Positions 32,101 to 43,798 of a stretch of DNA of 64,000 nucleotides are shown here, piece after piece. The position numbers and the translations under genes were made by a program. The number at the start of each line of letters is the position of its first letter. The stretch's first letter is position 1. The notes under the pieces were generated by a model. The model was given only the letters and a program-made list of their open reading frames with translations, made no database searches and was not told where the DNA came from. The stretch comes from Vandiemenella viatica. Its lineage: Eukaryota; Arthropoda; Insecta; Orthoptera; Morabidae. The stretch is from contig CM061914.1 in NCBI GenBank assembly GCA_031002005.1, forward strand, positions 192,156,685 through 192,220,684. The letters run 5' to 3'.

Positions 32101-32510
32101 TAAAAGAATTTAAAGTTAAAATTTGTAGAGGGCAAATGTAGGTGGGTGCAGCGTAGGGGGAAGTTGGGTGTGTAGGGAAATTGCCACCGGAGCGTGTGCT
32201 CACTTGCAATTAAATTAAATATATATTCCCCGGTCGTTTAATGACTTCATTCTCTGGCGGTACTTCCCATTTGTTAATTTTTTCCTCTGTATGTTTGACT
32301 GTCTATGATTTGGGCAAATGTAGGTGGATGCAGGATAAGGGGAAGTTGGGTGTGTAGCGAAATTGCAACCGGAGCGTGTGCTCCATTACAATTAAATTAA
32401 ATTAAATTAAATATATATTCCCCAGTCGCTTAATTACATCATTCTCTCGCGGTACTTCCCATTTGTTAATTTTTTCTCTGTATGTTTGTCTGTCTACGAT
32501 TTCTGATGAG
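32101..32510 (+). mobile_element. LINE-B 3' terminus in tandem duplication (about 182-bp unit, 2 copies)
   Basis: GGCAAATGTAGGTGGGTGCA at 32131 recurs as GGCAAATGTAGGTGGATGCA at 32313. Each is followed by the CCGGAGCGTGTGCTC block, the AATTAAATTAAA tail, and then the same downstream DNA (TATATATTCCCC, GGTACTTCCCATTTGTTAAT, GTATGTTTG). Because flanking DNA is repeated too, it is a segmental tandem duplication, not two insertions. Confidence 0.8.
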
Positions 32511-33044
32511 TTTCTGTGAGCTTTTTCCAGGTCTTTTTTGATCTGCTGGACCCAGGGCATAGTTTTTAGCTCTACTATCTTCGTCACAATTTTATGAATG
32601 AGTCTTGTTGCTGGGAGTCTGTGGACTGAAGAAAGCAAGAGAATCCACGGAGAGAAAATTAAAGCTGTATGGAAACTTGGAAAACTGAATCGTGATCCGA
32701 CAGGGTCCAATTGCACATAATATATATATATATATTCCCTACACACAGAGAGAGTCATCTACACACACAAAGTAACCGACGTACAGGTCTCTTCGAACTG
32801 CATTTTAGTTCCTGATTTCTTTACGCTTTAACAGCCCGAGACATGTTAAGCTGTTTGATATTTGGATTAAATCTGCGAAATTTTTTAATTGTACTTATTA
32901 TTTTTTGGTAGGACAGCACTGAATGTACAGGTTGTAGAAAATTTATATCTGTACTCTTCGCTGGTATAATATTTTTTCGTTATATATATATAAACGCTCA
33001 ACGAATAAATAATAACAATATATATAAACAAAGTTTAGTGAAAG

Positions 33045-33160
33045 TAACCCATCACTCACCAAACATGAAGGTAGAAGGGCTGTGACGAACTATCAAAACA
33101 CGACGCTGACACATCTGAACAATGTTTCGGTGTTAACCCACGCTCATGTAGAGAGGGACG
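33045..33160 (+). repeat. Solo arm related to the 52262-52650 foldback
   Basis: CCCATCACTCACCAAACATG, GAAGG, AGAAGGGCTG and then CAATGTTTCGGTGTTAA match the arm layout at 52300-52400 (CACTTACCACAGATGAAGG ... CAATATTTCAACATGA). The opposite arm is missing. Confidence 0.5.
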
Positions 33161-33429
33161 GGCGATTTGGCGAGCTAGGCGTGAGTACACCAAGGCTTAC
33201 CTCATGCCTCATGCAATTAACTTACTACGATAGTTCACCAATACTCTCAGTTGCATCTGCAGTGTGAACGCAAGTGAAGCGACCACAATAATTCAAATAG
33301 CTCGAAAACGAAATAAAACGGGACTCTGTACGTGAAACTCGCTAACCAAGGAACATGTGAAATCCTGTGCCCAGTAAACAAGAGCAATGCAGTCCACCGA
33401 GAGGTAATTTTCTGGGTTGTGAAAGACTG

Positions 33430-33565
33430 CGACCCGGTGTCCCGAAATACCTCCACGCAAATGCCGGGATAGTTCATTCGAAAGGCCATGGCGTCCCGTT
33501 CTTTGTCGCCTTAAGTCCTTTCCCGTATCTAATGACGTCGGCGAGACGTAAAACCACAAAAAATA
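33430..33565 (+). mobile_element. SINE-2 fragment, 3' half
   Basis: AAATGCCGGGATAGTTCATT, AAAGGCCATGGCG and CTAATGACGTCGGCGAGACG. It is cut by the Tigger-like element starting at 33570. Confidence 0.65.
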
Positions 33566-33569
33566 CGTA

Positions 33570-34018
33570 CAGTGGGAGTCCGATTACCCGAGGTAAACGG
33601 GACCACCTCGGGTAACGAAAAACTCGGATAACCGGAGGTCAAGGAAAGAGGTTACAGTGAATCAAAAAACGTATTGAAACTGAAATAATACGATTCATTT
33701 ATAGTGTAAAACTGATTGGGGAAGCAATAAAGTTGCTTTTTGTACATTAATTACGATCACTTGCCAAAAAAAGTCTTTGTCGTCTATGTCATAATTTTCT
33801 GTTCTTAGCGGGAGTATAGCGCCAACGCTGTAGCATCATTGTGTCGGCTGCTGCGCTTTCTTCCTGTTGCTCAGTATACTCAAGTGCTGCTTCTATTCTT
33901 TTTAAACCTTCAGCATGAGAAATTTTTGGAATAGTTTCATTTTTATCTTCTTCAAAAATTTGCCTCGGTTAACCCGGCGGCTCGGATAATCGGAACCCGG
34001 ATAACCGGACTTTTACTG
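33570..34018 (-). mobile_element. Tigger/pogo-like element, 449 bp, non-autonomous
   Basis: TA-flanked (33568-33569, 34019-34020). The ends CAGTGGGAGTCCGATTACCC and CAGTAAAAGTCCGGTTATCC (right end complemented) are pogo/Tigger-type terminal inverted repeats. The minus strand keeps the C-terminal tail of the transposase: EEDKNETIPKISHAEGLKRI then EAALEYTEQQEESAAAD, as in TIGD-type proteins. The DDE core is deleted. Confidence 0.85.
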
Positions 34019-34020
34019 TA

Positions 34021-34500
34021 TATGTAAAGACTCTGACCTGAAACTTTTAGTCGAATTTCCTCACTCCGATTTCTCTCGCCCCAAACTCTAGCTTCATTTT
34101 TAAAATCTGCGGTATTAGCGCTGTAGTCAGAGCACTAGGTGACGTCACGAGTGTGGTGGAGAGGACCGTTGTTTACGAAGTGGATTACAGCCTCCAGGAA
34201 CAGTCGCTGGCCTTGGAAGAGACGTCTTGAAGCGCGGAGAGTCGATCGTACACGATTTACCTCCTCGCCTCTCCGCTGACGAGGGCTTAGACACCAACCT
34301 GCGCCTCCAAGCCAGCGTCTTGGGAAATATGAATTGGGTGATAACCCCTTGCCTTCTCCACTACTGGAGAGTATGTACGTGTTACCGTACCCGCCACCAC
34401 ACGGCATAGCTGCAACTGGACCCGGTACGAGTTCTGATTGCGGTTTTTAAGCGGTTCATTGCAATAATCTAGCACCGTATAATACACAGTGAATTGCCTA
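34021..34500. other. No recognised feature
   Basis: No repeat copy or coding region assigned. Confidence 0.4.
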
Positions 34501-34501
34501 C

Positions 34502-34807
34502 GAGATTAACACTGCATCGAAATGCTCCTCTTCTTCTTCTTCCCGACGTTTCGGCCAGGGCTTAGGTCGTCTTCAGGGGACTAGCCGCCTACTGAATCTG
34601 CCCACAGATACTAAACCATAAACATCATATCTCTGGATAATCGATATTGTCAGAGAATCGACAGTCTCCACAGAACAAATACGAAAACAACCAGCCACGC
34701 CAGTGTGTAGCAGATTCAGCAGACGGCTAGTCCCCTGAAGACGACCTAAGCCCTGGCCGAAACGTCGGGAAGAAGAAGAAGGAGCATTTCGACGCAGCAT
34801 TAATCTC
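34502..34807. repeat. Foldback element, about 105-bp arms, CGAAACGTC core
   Basis: The left arm 34502-34606 (GCATCGAAATGCTCCTCTTC, then CCCGACGTTTCGGCCAGGGC) pairs with 34701-34807. Read outward, each arm carries CCCTGAAGACGACC, a short loop, CCTGGCCGAAACGTCGGG and GAAGAAGAAG. The centre holds ATCATATCTCTGGATAATCG. No coding. Confidence 0.85.
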
Positions 34808-34865
34808 AAAAGCAATTTATATTAGTATTACGTCTGAAAAAACAGCAAAATCTTTAATAATCTAG

Positions 34866-34935
34866 CACAGTGTTTTTATTATTATTATTATTATTACTCC
34901 GCGATTCACTAAAAGTGTGTGGCGGAGGGTGAAGA
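34866..34935 (-). mobile_element. LINE-A 3' terminus (antisense)
   Basis: ATTATTATTATTATTATTAC, then TCCGCGATTCACTAAAAGTG and GTGGCGGAGGGTG: the complement of the LINE-A 3' end at 20625-20670. Only about 70 bp remain. Confidence 0.7.
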
Positions 34936-35082
34936 TGGTTCAGCTGGTCCTTAGGCAGAATATTAAAAATCTTGATATCATACTCGCGATGTATAAGGCT
35001 ATAAGCGAGGATAAGATATAGGGGCCATCCTTAAAATACGTCACTCGTTGCGGGGAAAAGACAGGGTCAACAAAGTATGACA

Positions 35083-35512
35083 CTGTGTCTACATCTACAT
35101 CTACATATATACTCTGCAATTCACAAAATTGTGGGTGGCAGAGGGTGCCCAGCACCAAAGCTAATCTCTTTGCTGTCCATTCCAATCCCTAATGGTACGA
35201 GGGAAAAAAGAATTCATATAAGAATCAGTGCGGCACCTTATTTCTCTAATTTTATCTTTCCTGTCCTTCCGACTCAAATAGGTTGGTGGAAGAAGTATTT
35301 CACTACACTCAAAAGTGAAAGTGGGAGTACGCATGTTTACCAATAAGTTTAAACGAAACGTGCGTCGTCTATCTACCAGAGACTCCCAGCCTAGTCTACT
35401 AATCAGTTCTGTGACGCTTTCGTAAGGACTGTAGCAAGCGGTCACGAATCGAGCGGCTCTTCTCTGTACTTTCTCTATACTTTCGATCAACCCCTTACGA
35501 AACGAAAAGAAA
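35083..35512 (-). mobile_element. LINE-C 3' fragment (CR1-like, antisense)
   Basis: The antisense 3' tail TCTACATCTACATCTACATA is a 6-bp microsatellite, as in CR1-type elements. The minus strand is open for about 109 residues: IEKVQRRAARFVTACYSPYE, ISRLGWESLVDRRRTFRLN and IREIRCRTDSYMNSFFPRTI. It is distinct from LINE-A in sequence but shares its domain order. 5'-truncated. Confidence 0.8.
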
Positions 35513-35759
35513 AAGGGAGGGGGCGAGTCATATGCTTCGTGTTGTCACGCTCGATATATGTACGGTGTCGCATGTTGGCTGCTTTTAACATACGATGAGT
35601 TCTGCACACTTATTTAAACGATCGTGTGACATCTGTGGTCTATATCTTTCATCAGACAAATCCACTAACCAACACAAGCAATCACATAAGAGATAATTTA
35701 CTCATCACGAAGATTTGTACTCAATAAATTGCTGTTAGAAGTGACAGGGAAGTCTGTGT

Positions 35760-37310
35760 TTGGTAAACGATGACGATTCTATATGGTTCTGCTTTTAACG
35801 TCATTCCTGCTTCGGCCATCGGCTGTGATTTTGATTACCAAGTAGCAGAATTCACTTACTATTCCTATTGCATCTGATCCTACTTTTATATTTAATCTAC
35901 TGTGATTCGAATCATTTCTGCTACATTTCGTCACTTTCGTCTTGCTTTGATTCATACTCAGTCCAAAATCTTCCTTCAGTATTTTGTTCATGACATTCAG
36001 TAACTTCTCAATATACTCAGCCTATTCTGCTAACAAGACAATGTCATCAGCAAATCGTAGCATACTTATTTTTTCTCCCTGAACACTTATGCCCCACAAA
36101 ATATTTTCTTTAACTTTCTTTAATTGCTTCCTCTACATACAAGTTGAATATTAACGGGGATAGACTACAACCTTGTCTCAAGCCATTTTTAACTGATGCT
36201 TGTCTCTCATGATTCTCTACTTTTATTACAGCCACTTGATTCATTATATAGTTTATAAAGTATTCTTCTATCGCGATACTTTAGACCTGACTTCATTAAA
36301 ATTTTGAACATCTTGTCCCACCTAACTTTATCAAAAGCTTTTTCTAAAACAACAAATGCCATAAAAGTATATTTGTTTTTCTTGATCCGCCCTTCGAGTA
36401 TTAATCTTCAAGCCAGAATTGCTTCCCTTGTACCGCGATTTTTCCTAAACCCAAACTGATCTTCACCTTCTATGTCTTCTACTATCCTTTCCATTCTTCT
36501 GTATATTATTCTGGTCAGTAATTTTGAAGCATGTGATGTTAGACTAATGGTGCGATAATTCTCACATTTGTCGACTTGTACTTTCTTCGGAAGTGTGAAG
36601 ATGATATTTTTATTAAAATCAGTTGAATTTCTCCTGTTTCATAACTTTTTGATATCAGCTTGAATAATCTGTCGATTCCTTCTTCTCCTAGGGATTTAAG
36701 AAGTTCTGCAGGGATCTCATCAATTCCAACTTCCTTATTTGCTTTCAAGTCATTCAGAGGTCTATCAAATTCTGTCCTCAAAACAGAATCTCCTGAATCA
36801 TCAATGTCGACATCGCCGTCCTTTTCCATTACGCTATTGTTAAATTCGTCCCCATCATACAGTTTCTCAATGTATTCTTTCCATCGGTTAGCTCTATCGC
36901 CTGAGCTTAAAAGAGGTTTCCCATCGGCAGCTTTAATGTTCACACCTCTTTTCTTCGTTTCTACAAAATTCTATTTGATCTTCCTGTATGCAACATCTAC
37001 TTTACCTATGACCATTTCCTTTTACACTTCTTCACACTTTTCTTGTAGCCATTTTTCTTTTGTTGCATTTCCTGTTTATTTGATTTCTAAATCTCCCGTA
37101 TTGCTCTCTTCCTGCTTCATCCTGAGCGTTTTTGTGCCTTCTCCGCTGATCCATCAGTTTCAAAATTTCCTCTGTGGTCCAAGGTTTTCGGGCAGCTTGT
37201 TCCCTAGAGCCTAATGTTTCTTTACCAGTTTTCATTATTTCGGTCTTTAATGCATTCCATTCGTCCTCGGTTTTAAATAGAAATATATAAATAATCATGG
37301 ATGTGCTGTT
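35760..37310 (-). pseudogene. RTE-like LINE-D pseudogene (antisense)
   Basis: Read on the minus strand: EDEWNALKTEIMKTGKETLG and KPWTTEEILKLMDQRRRHK (37300-37050), DGKPLLSSGDRANRWKEYIE and EFDRPLNDLKANKEVGIDEI (36940-36700), then RT palm blocks in scattered frames, and INQSKTKVTKCSRND at 35930-35900. Frameshifts and stops are spread through 1.5 kb. The palm end matches the plus-strand copy at 26115-26605. Confidence 0.8.
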
Positions 37311-37889
37311 TTGATTTAATAATTTCAAAATTTGGAATTGTAAACCAGTGACGTCACACCAGAAGAGGGGGCCTGCAACATGAGCATGTGGCACGTTTCT
37401 CAGGTAATTAGTAACGGCATCTACTAGTTACTTTCACTGGTTTATGTTGTACTCCTGATAACACGGTCGCCACAGGATCTATTAGAAACCAAATACTAAT
37501 GGCAGCTTTATCTCTGGTTTACTGAATCAAAGTTTTTTTTCCACCACCTCGTAAATTCTTTATGTCTTAACCTTGAAACTTGGTTTGATCTACATTCTGG
37601 AGTATTTTGAAGATAAGCGATTAGCGAGACACTCAATAAAGTCATTCCAAAATGTTAGTAATATTTCTAAAAGAGAAGATTCTCAAATTCTGAAACCTGT
37701 CAATTCTATCGCGTGTCTTTATGGTCAGAATTTCAATTAATGAAATGGTAATAGAGTTATTGACGATATAAGTACATCGATTGACTTTTAAATCTCAAAC
37801 TCGAAACCACGTCCGATCTGTATTATACATGCTAATTGACGTAACTTCTGTCCAAGCCGATCACTTTCCATAGATTTCTTTGTTCATTA
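37311..37889. other. No recognised feature
   Basis: A/T-rich sequence without assignment. Confidence 0.4.
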
Positions 37890-37897
37890 GTCGAGAC

Positions 37898-39533
37898 TAG
37901 AGATTGCAAACCAGCAAAGCGGAATCCCGCATCATTAGACAGTCTGGCGGATCCCGCACAAAATTAAGCGGATCCGCAATCCGCAAAATCCGGCGGAAAC
38001 GATGTTAGTCTGCGTGACTCGCTGCCCCACTCGGTCTCTATCTGATGTTTGCCTGTACCCTTGCAGTCGACATTTCACTCGTGTTAATAAACGTTTGTCT
38101 ATGTAAAACCTTCGTCATTCGTAAGTAAATAGATTCACTTTTACCTATTCACTAAAACTTACATTTGTTTTGAGTGCAAATTTCGATAATTCTGTTGCGT
38201 ATTTGGTACCTTTTTTTTCCTGTATAATAAGTATTGTTTTAAGTGTTCCACACGTCATCTGAACTACACGGTTAAAGCTTTTTACTCACTGTTTCATTAT
38301 TCCCATTTTCTGTATTTGTAGATAAAGTAATTGCGACAACTTCCTGTAATTGCGGCTGAAAATTTGATTATTCGTTGATAAGAAACTAACGTTATTGTAA
38401 CTTAAACGATTGCATACCTATTTATTTAGAAGTTATGAAAAGGCAAATGGTATATCCTTTGACTTATTGTTGTCTCGACCGCCGCCTCAATGCGTTTGGA
38501 ACACGTGTTCTTTGACGAATGCCGCCTGCTTACACGTGCCGCTCTGGCTTTCGATTAATCCCTCTTGCGATGATTTCGTCAATCGGCACAACACATCATT
38601 TCTTAGCGAACAGCGTGCGTCTCTTCGACGTCTTGCTTTTAATACAGTCTTCTCGGGTGACTAGCCGACTGAGCAGGGTGAATAATGAAGTATTAACGGA
38701 CGTATCGCTGAATTATGTTGTAAAAACACCATCCCTCCGCCATCTTCCTCAGGTGTGAAATTTCGTGTTTTTACAGCGCAATCCGGCGATACACCCGTGA
38801 GGACTTCGTTGCAATTATACGCCGAGAGAGTTCTTACATAAAAAATTAATTTCCATTCTAAAAAAGTCGTTACGCCACTTAAAGTAAAACTGAAATACTT
38901 GACTGTTTATGTCTTGGTGAGTAGTTTCTTTTAATAACAATGACTCAAGAAATCAGGAGACAAAATAATGGATCCCACAAAGACAATTCTTGTAAAAATA
39001 GACCAAATTTCGTGCTTGTGCAGTGAAAACAAGTTATGAGATCTTGTTCTGAGCAAAGTCTACACTTAACAGTGTATATTCACTTCACTTTGTGAAATAG
39101 TATGCTTTCTCTCGATGTTATAGATCGTTTATTTAGAATAAAAAAAACTCTGGTGACTTGGCCATTATGCATACCATGTTTTCAAACTGATGATTTTTTG
39201 TAAGATACATAGTAGGACCTAGGACTGAATATTTTGCATTTTTTATTATTTATTTAAAAATTGTATTAGATTTAAAAAATATTTAAAGCTCGTGATATTC
39301 TTAAAACAGGCTAAAAATTTTAATATAATTTTGCCAATTAAAATATTGTTAACTGTTAATTTTTATCATTTAACATTAAAATTGATTTATTAATTTTATT
39401 AACAGACGTTTATTATTTAATTTCTTAACGCTTTAAATAACTACGTTTTAAAAATATGCGTTGAAAAAACTGTTGGCGCCAATCCAGCAAAAATCCCGGG
39501 GGGATTGAAAATACTGCCGGATTGCAATCCTCA
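37898..39533. mobile_element. hAT-like element, 1636 bp, 8-bp target duplication with one mismatch
   Basis: Flanks GTCGAGAC (37890-37897) and GTTGAGAC (39534-39541). The ends TAGAGATTGCAAACCAGC and, complemented, TGAGGATTGCAATCCGGC run into GGATCCGC- and GGATTGC-type subterminal repeats. No transposase could be recognised inside. 38720-38830 looks like the end of a secondary foldback (CCGGCGATACACCCGTGAGG). Confidence 0.7.
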
Positions 39534-39541
39534 GTTGAGAC

Positions 39542-40026
39542 CTGTCACATGATGCACGAGGTCCGCCAATCAGGGGCAAGATAACAACAAGTAGTATTTT
39601 TTCCACTGTCGTTCAGCCAATCCACTTTCTCCTTTTCGCGGCGTTAGATTTCGAGGGTTCAGGAATTTCGTTCTCGTAAGTTCCGAGTAAACACTGGGTT
39701 GAGACTCGGCTGGCGGCCTTGATACCTGAGAACCGGAAGGCGATGCTCCAGCCAAGGTCTTCCAGTGGAGTCGGCCTTGATCACTGCTCAGGCCAACTGG
39801 GTCACCAGCACAGCGGCTCAACTCATACAGCCGGCAACTCAGGAAATATCGTGTGATATAAGTGCACAGACATGTTACACAAGACACCTCCCTGCAGTGC
39901 ACATGTAAGCTCGTGTCTCAACACTTGCTTCCTTGTGCTACTCGATCTACTCTTAAATTCAACTACAGTACTAAAGGAACCCCACCCCTCCATGATCTCG
40001 TCATCTGTCTAGGCAACAGAACAATG
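39542..40026. other. No recognised feature
   Basis: CpG-rich, no assignment. Confidence 0.4.
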
Positions 40027-40310
40027 GATAATTAGCAATCCCTACCGAACATAAACGATCTCGGTGACGACGTTAATAGCAGGTTGTGATTGTTTGCTGA
40101 TGATGGAGTTATATATAGGGAAGTAAGGAACTCTCACCATTACTTAGAAATTCAGCGCGATCTGGATGTTATTTTGGAATGGCAACTTACATTGAACTGC
40201 AAGCAATGGGCATAGGTGACGAAAGGAAACCGTTTTCTCATGAGTAGCTCAGTTGATGACACGGTTGATTCTTTGAAGTATTTGCGGGTAATAGTACAGG
40301 GGCGAATCCA
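40027..40310 (+). mobile_element. CR1-like LINE fragment, RT palm
   Basis: Broken frame reading NDLGDDVNSRL (stop) LFADDGVIYREVRNSHH, then RDLDVILEWQLTLNCKQ and DDTVDSLKYLRV: the F-A-D-D catalytic box and downstream region of a CR1-type RT distinct from LINE-A. Confidence 0.7.
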
Positions 40311-40438
40311 TGAGAGAGGGCTCAAGCCCTCCAAAGTATCTATGTCCACCCGCAACATGATAATTTTTGATACCTTTTTTAATTTAATTTTTTAGCTCCC
40401 AGGTTCTTTTATGGATGCAGGACACTATAAATACTACC

Positions 40439-41438
40439 NNNNNNNNNNNNNNNNNNNNNNNNNNNNNNNNNNNNNNNNNNNNNNNNNNNNNNNNNNNNNN
40501 NNNNNNNNNNNNNNNNNNNNNNNNNNNNNNNNNNNNNNNNNNNNNNNNNNNNNNNNNNNNNNNNNNNNNNNNNNNNNNNNNNNNNNNNNNNNNNNNNNNN
40601 NNNNNNNNNNNNNNNNNNNNNNNNNNNNNNNNNNNNNNNNNNNNNNNNNNNNNNNNNNNNNNNNNNNNNNNNNNNNNNNNNNNNNNNNNNNNNNNNNNNN
40701 NNNNNNNNNNNNNNNNNNNNNNNNNNNNNNNNNNNNNNNNNNNNNNNNNNNNNNNNNNNNNNNNNNNNNNNNNNNNNNNNNNNNNNNNNNNNNNNNNNNN
40801 NNNNNNNNNNNNNNNNNNNNNNNNNNNNNNNNNNNNNNNNNNNNNNNNNNNNNNNNNNNNNNNNNNNNNNNNNNNNNNNNNNNNNNNNNNNNNNNNNNNN
40901 NNNNNNNNNNNNNNNNNNNNNNNNNNNNNNNNNNNNNNNNNNNNNNNNNNNNNNNNNNNNNNNNNNNNNNNNNNNNNNNNNNNNNNNNNNNNNNNNNNNN
41001 NNNNNNNNNNNNNNNNNNNNNNNNNNNNNNNNNNNNNNNNNNNNNNNNNNNNNNNNNNNNNNNNNNNNNNNNNNNNNNNNNNNNNNNNNNNNNNNNNNNN
41101 NNNNNNNNNNNNNNNNNNNNNNNNNNNNNNNNNNNNNNNNNNNNNNNNNNNNNNNNNNNNNNNNNNNNNNNNNNNNNNNNNNNNNNNNNNNNNNNNNNNN
41201 NNNNNNNNNNNNNNNNNNNNNNNNNNNNNNNNNNNNNNNNNNNNNNNNNNNNNNNNNNNNNNNNNNNNNNNNNNNNNNNNNNNNNNNNNNNNNNNNNNNN
41301 NNNNNNNNNNNNNNNNNNNNNNNNNNNNNNNNNNNNNNNNNNNNNNNNNNNNNNNNNNNNNNNNNNNNNNNNNNNNNNNNNNNNNNNNNNNNNNNNNNNN
41401 NNNNNNNNNNNNNNNNNNNNNNNNNNNNNNNNNNNNNN
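40439..41438. other. Assembly gap: 1000 N
   Basis: Exactly 1000 undetermined bases, i.e. a placeholder of unknown true size. It falls just downstream of VPS33A exon 2 and at the border between CpG-rich and CpG-poor DNA. Confidence 0.99.
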
Positions 41439-41472
41439 TTAGTGATAAATGGGCACAAACATTCACACTCAC

Positions 41473-41666
41473 CCATGAACATTGTCAGCCACCTTATCCA
41501 TCAGATTTAGATGAGGTCTTGTTATAAAGATGACGTTTTTAACACTTGTAGAGGGCAGTTTCCCTGCTCTCAGGGGAAACATGTTGACTACATCATGCTC
41601 TCTCAGCAAACTGTATTTTGCTATCAGTCCAACTGGTCCTGCCAGAGATTCATCCCAAACCACTGC
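41473..41666 (-). CDS. VPS33A: VPS33A exon 2
   Basis: Second coding exon on the minus strand. The acceptor CTTCCTTAG precedes 41666 and the donor GG|GTGAGT follows 41473. Length 194 nt (64 codons plus 2 nt), so it joins exon 1 in phase 0 and leaves in phase 2. It reads [38 protein letters not shown] and [20 protein letters not shown]: the N-terminal Sec1/Munc18 domain of VPS33A, by recalled similarity to animal VPS33A. VPS33A is the SM-family subunit of HOPS and CORVET and promotes SNARE assembly in late-endosome and lysosome fusion. Animal VPS33A has about 600 residues, so some 500 residues are missing. No further exon was found before or after the gap. Confidence 0.92.
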
Positions 41667-42084
41667 CTAAGGAAGATTGTTTCTAATTAATTCTAAGCAA
41701 TTCACAAAATCTGTGGTTTCTTTGGAAAGAAAACTAAAATCATTTCCATCAACTAAAAATTGATGCAAAATATTGTTGATTCAATTAATATAATTTACTT
41801 CTGTTATAGTATTCTGAAGAAATAACAATTATCGTTATATACAACAAAGAAAAATGATAGACAGTTTATATGGTATACAGACAAAACCCACTTTCGAAAA
41901 CCCTGGACATATCCACCAATGTATTTCCCACCACTGCATTTGATCTGTACTCACCATGGCCAGCAGAACAGCTGTCTTCTCAGCCAAAAATACCACTCAT
42001 ATATTCCTTAACATCATTCCTTTAAAAAAAAGTGGTACATGGGATCCAAGAAATAGGTAAGAGAAAAGTAGCATGGGCCGAAAG

Positions 42085-42610
42085 ATATCCTAATTAAATT
42101 AAATTGAAAGGGAGTGCATATTTCCTTGAACACCCATCTTCCCCCTTTTCTGTATCCACCTACATTTACCCTTTACAATTTTTAACTTTAAATTGTTTCA
42201 ACATTTTTGGCAAATTATTCATCATTTCTCTTGGTAAGTTATTCCAATCCCTGACACCCTTACCTAAAAAAAGAGAATCTTCCCACACCCTTGTGCCTGA
42301 AATCGAGTGCCAGCTTGTGGTCATGGTCATCTTTTCCCTTCCATGCATTATTTTCAATTCTTACACCAATATCTTTCCATGCCTCATCACCAATATATGC
42401 CTTGTACACTCCCATGATCCTGTTCACCCTCCTTCTGTCTTCCAATGAGTCCCATTCCAGCTCTTTTATCATATTTGTTACTGATTGCGTTCTGCAATAA
42501 TTTCCAGAAACAAATCTAACAGCCCTTCTCCAACTCGTGTATTTGATACTCAAAATGTGGTTCCCATATTACACTACCATATTCAAGGAATGGTCTGACC
42601 AAAGTATACA
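42085..42610 (-). mobile_element. LINE-B 3' fragment (antisense) in VPS33A intron 1
   Basis: Starts with the antisense AATTAAATTAAATT tail. The minus strand then keeps GHDHKLALDFRHKG-like sequence (ENNAWKGKDDHDHKLALDF), GKGVRDWNNLPREMMNNLPK and ARFVSGNYCRTQSVTNM. It is fairly young but many CpG sites of the left-hand copies are CA/TG here (catcaccaatatatgcc against catcgccagtatacgcc). Confidence 0.85.
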
Positions 42611-42715
42611 GTACTGAAAAGTCTGTAGCAGACAATCTGACTATAATTTGTTCAGTTTCCAGAGGCTCAAGGTCACTATGCTCTACCCTCATTCCACTGC
42701 CACCATTTTAATTTT

Positions 42716-42925
42716 TTTGTTTTTTACTTATAACTTTACACTTTGTTGACATCAAAGTCATTAGAGGTGGAATGGGACTGGGGAGAAGGAATGGGAAGGA
42801 ATTGGCCATGGCCTTTTTGAAGGAAGCATCCTGGCATTTGCCTGCAGTGATTTGGGGAAACCATGGATGCCCGGACTGGGATTCGAACCGGCGTCGATCT
42901 CCTGAATGAGAGGCCAAAACAACCA
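42716..42925 (-). mobile_element. SINE-2 copy (antisense) in VPS33A intron 1
   Basis: ACTTATAACTTTACACTTTG, GGCCATGGCCTTTTTGAAGG, GGGGAAACCATGG and GGGATTCGAACCGGCG. The tail and head are both present but diverged. Confidence 0.75.
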
Positions 42926-43440
42926 TTCACCTGCCATTCCCAGTGATGCCACTATTCCCACATGCAAACTGGAAAGGGCTCCTGCTGACAAATTTACCAA
43001 CAGCGTACATGGACAGTGGTCAACCCAGAGAAGTAGGAAAGAAGGGGGTGGTAAGATGAGGATCAGGGGCAGGGAAACATGTCTGAGCCACCAGTTCAGG
43101 GTAAACAGACTACAGCCTCTGATTAAATCTATCACACTTCTCCACGGCATCATAATTGTGCACAGAAAATGCATTCTTCATTTATCACCTTCTCCTCCTC
43201 AGTTTCAATTGTTTATATCAAATTCCCAACCACATAAGTTAAATAAAAGAAACAAAAATTGCTTGCAAAAAAAATAATCATTAACGAAGGGAAGTGCTAA
43301 TTATTCTGGTACACACCTGTTTGGATAACACTGGGCAGCAACAATTTTGGTGTCTACGAAATAAACAACATTTCTATACAAAATTGGTCCCGATTCCAAG
43401 ACCTCCATTTTGATGTATCAGATCTAGATTTTAAGCTATG

Positions 43441-43798
43441 TGGATAATATCAAGATGGGGATACCGTTGCAGCCTCGCGTAGTAAACACATAGATCAAGT
43501 AGTGTATATGACATCATTGTGACGTATTCAGTCTGCATGTTCCAACACTGTAACAGCTATAGGTATGGTCTGAAAATTGGATATCTGCAATATTGTGCAT
43601 TATGGTCACGTTTCACTTTGGTCCAGGCTGCAATATGACCAAAACGCATATTTATAAAATATGATTTCGTCAATCATCTTTTGAGTTTATGTTGTAATGC
43701 AGCCTGGACCATACATCTCAATGATGTCATATATACCACGTGATCTGTGTGTTTACTATGCGAGGACACAGCGGTATCCACATCTTGATATTACCCAT
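43441..43798. repeat. Foldback element, about 80-bp arms, in VPS33A intron 1
   Basis: The left arm (TGGATAATATCAAGATGGGG to TGACATCATTGTGA) pairs with 43719-43798 (TGATGTCATATATACC to CATCTTGATATTACCC). An inner pair GGTCCAGGCTGCA (about 43619 and, complemented, 43700) is also inverted. Non-coding. Confidence 0.7.

Noticed and set aside
31473..32141. Long Cys/Val-rich (minus) and His/Thr-rich (plus) open frames
   Set aside because: They arise from the CA/TG simple-sequence tract; no initiation context, domain or splice signal.
40384..41527. Open frames of 340-370 residues spanning the gap
   Set aside because: They consist of N translated as X; there is no sequence to support coding.
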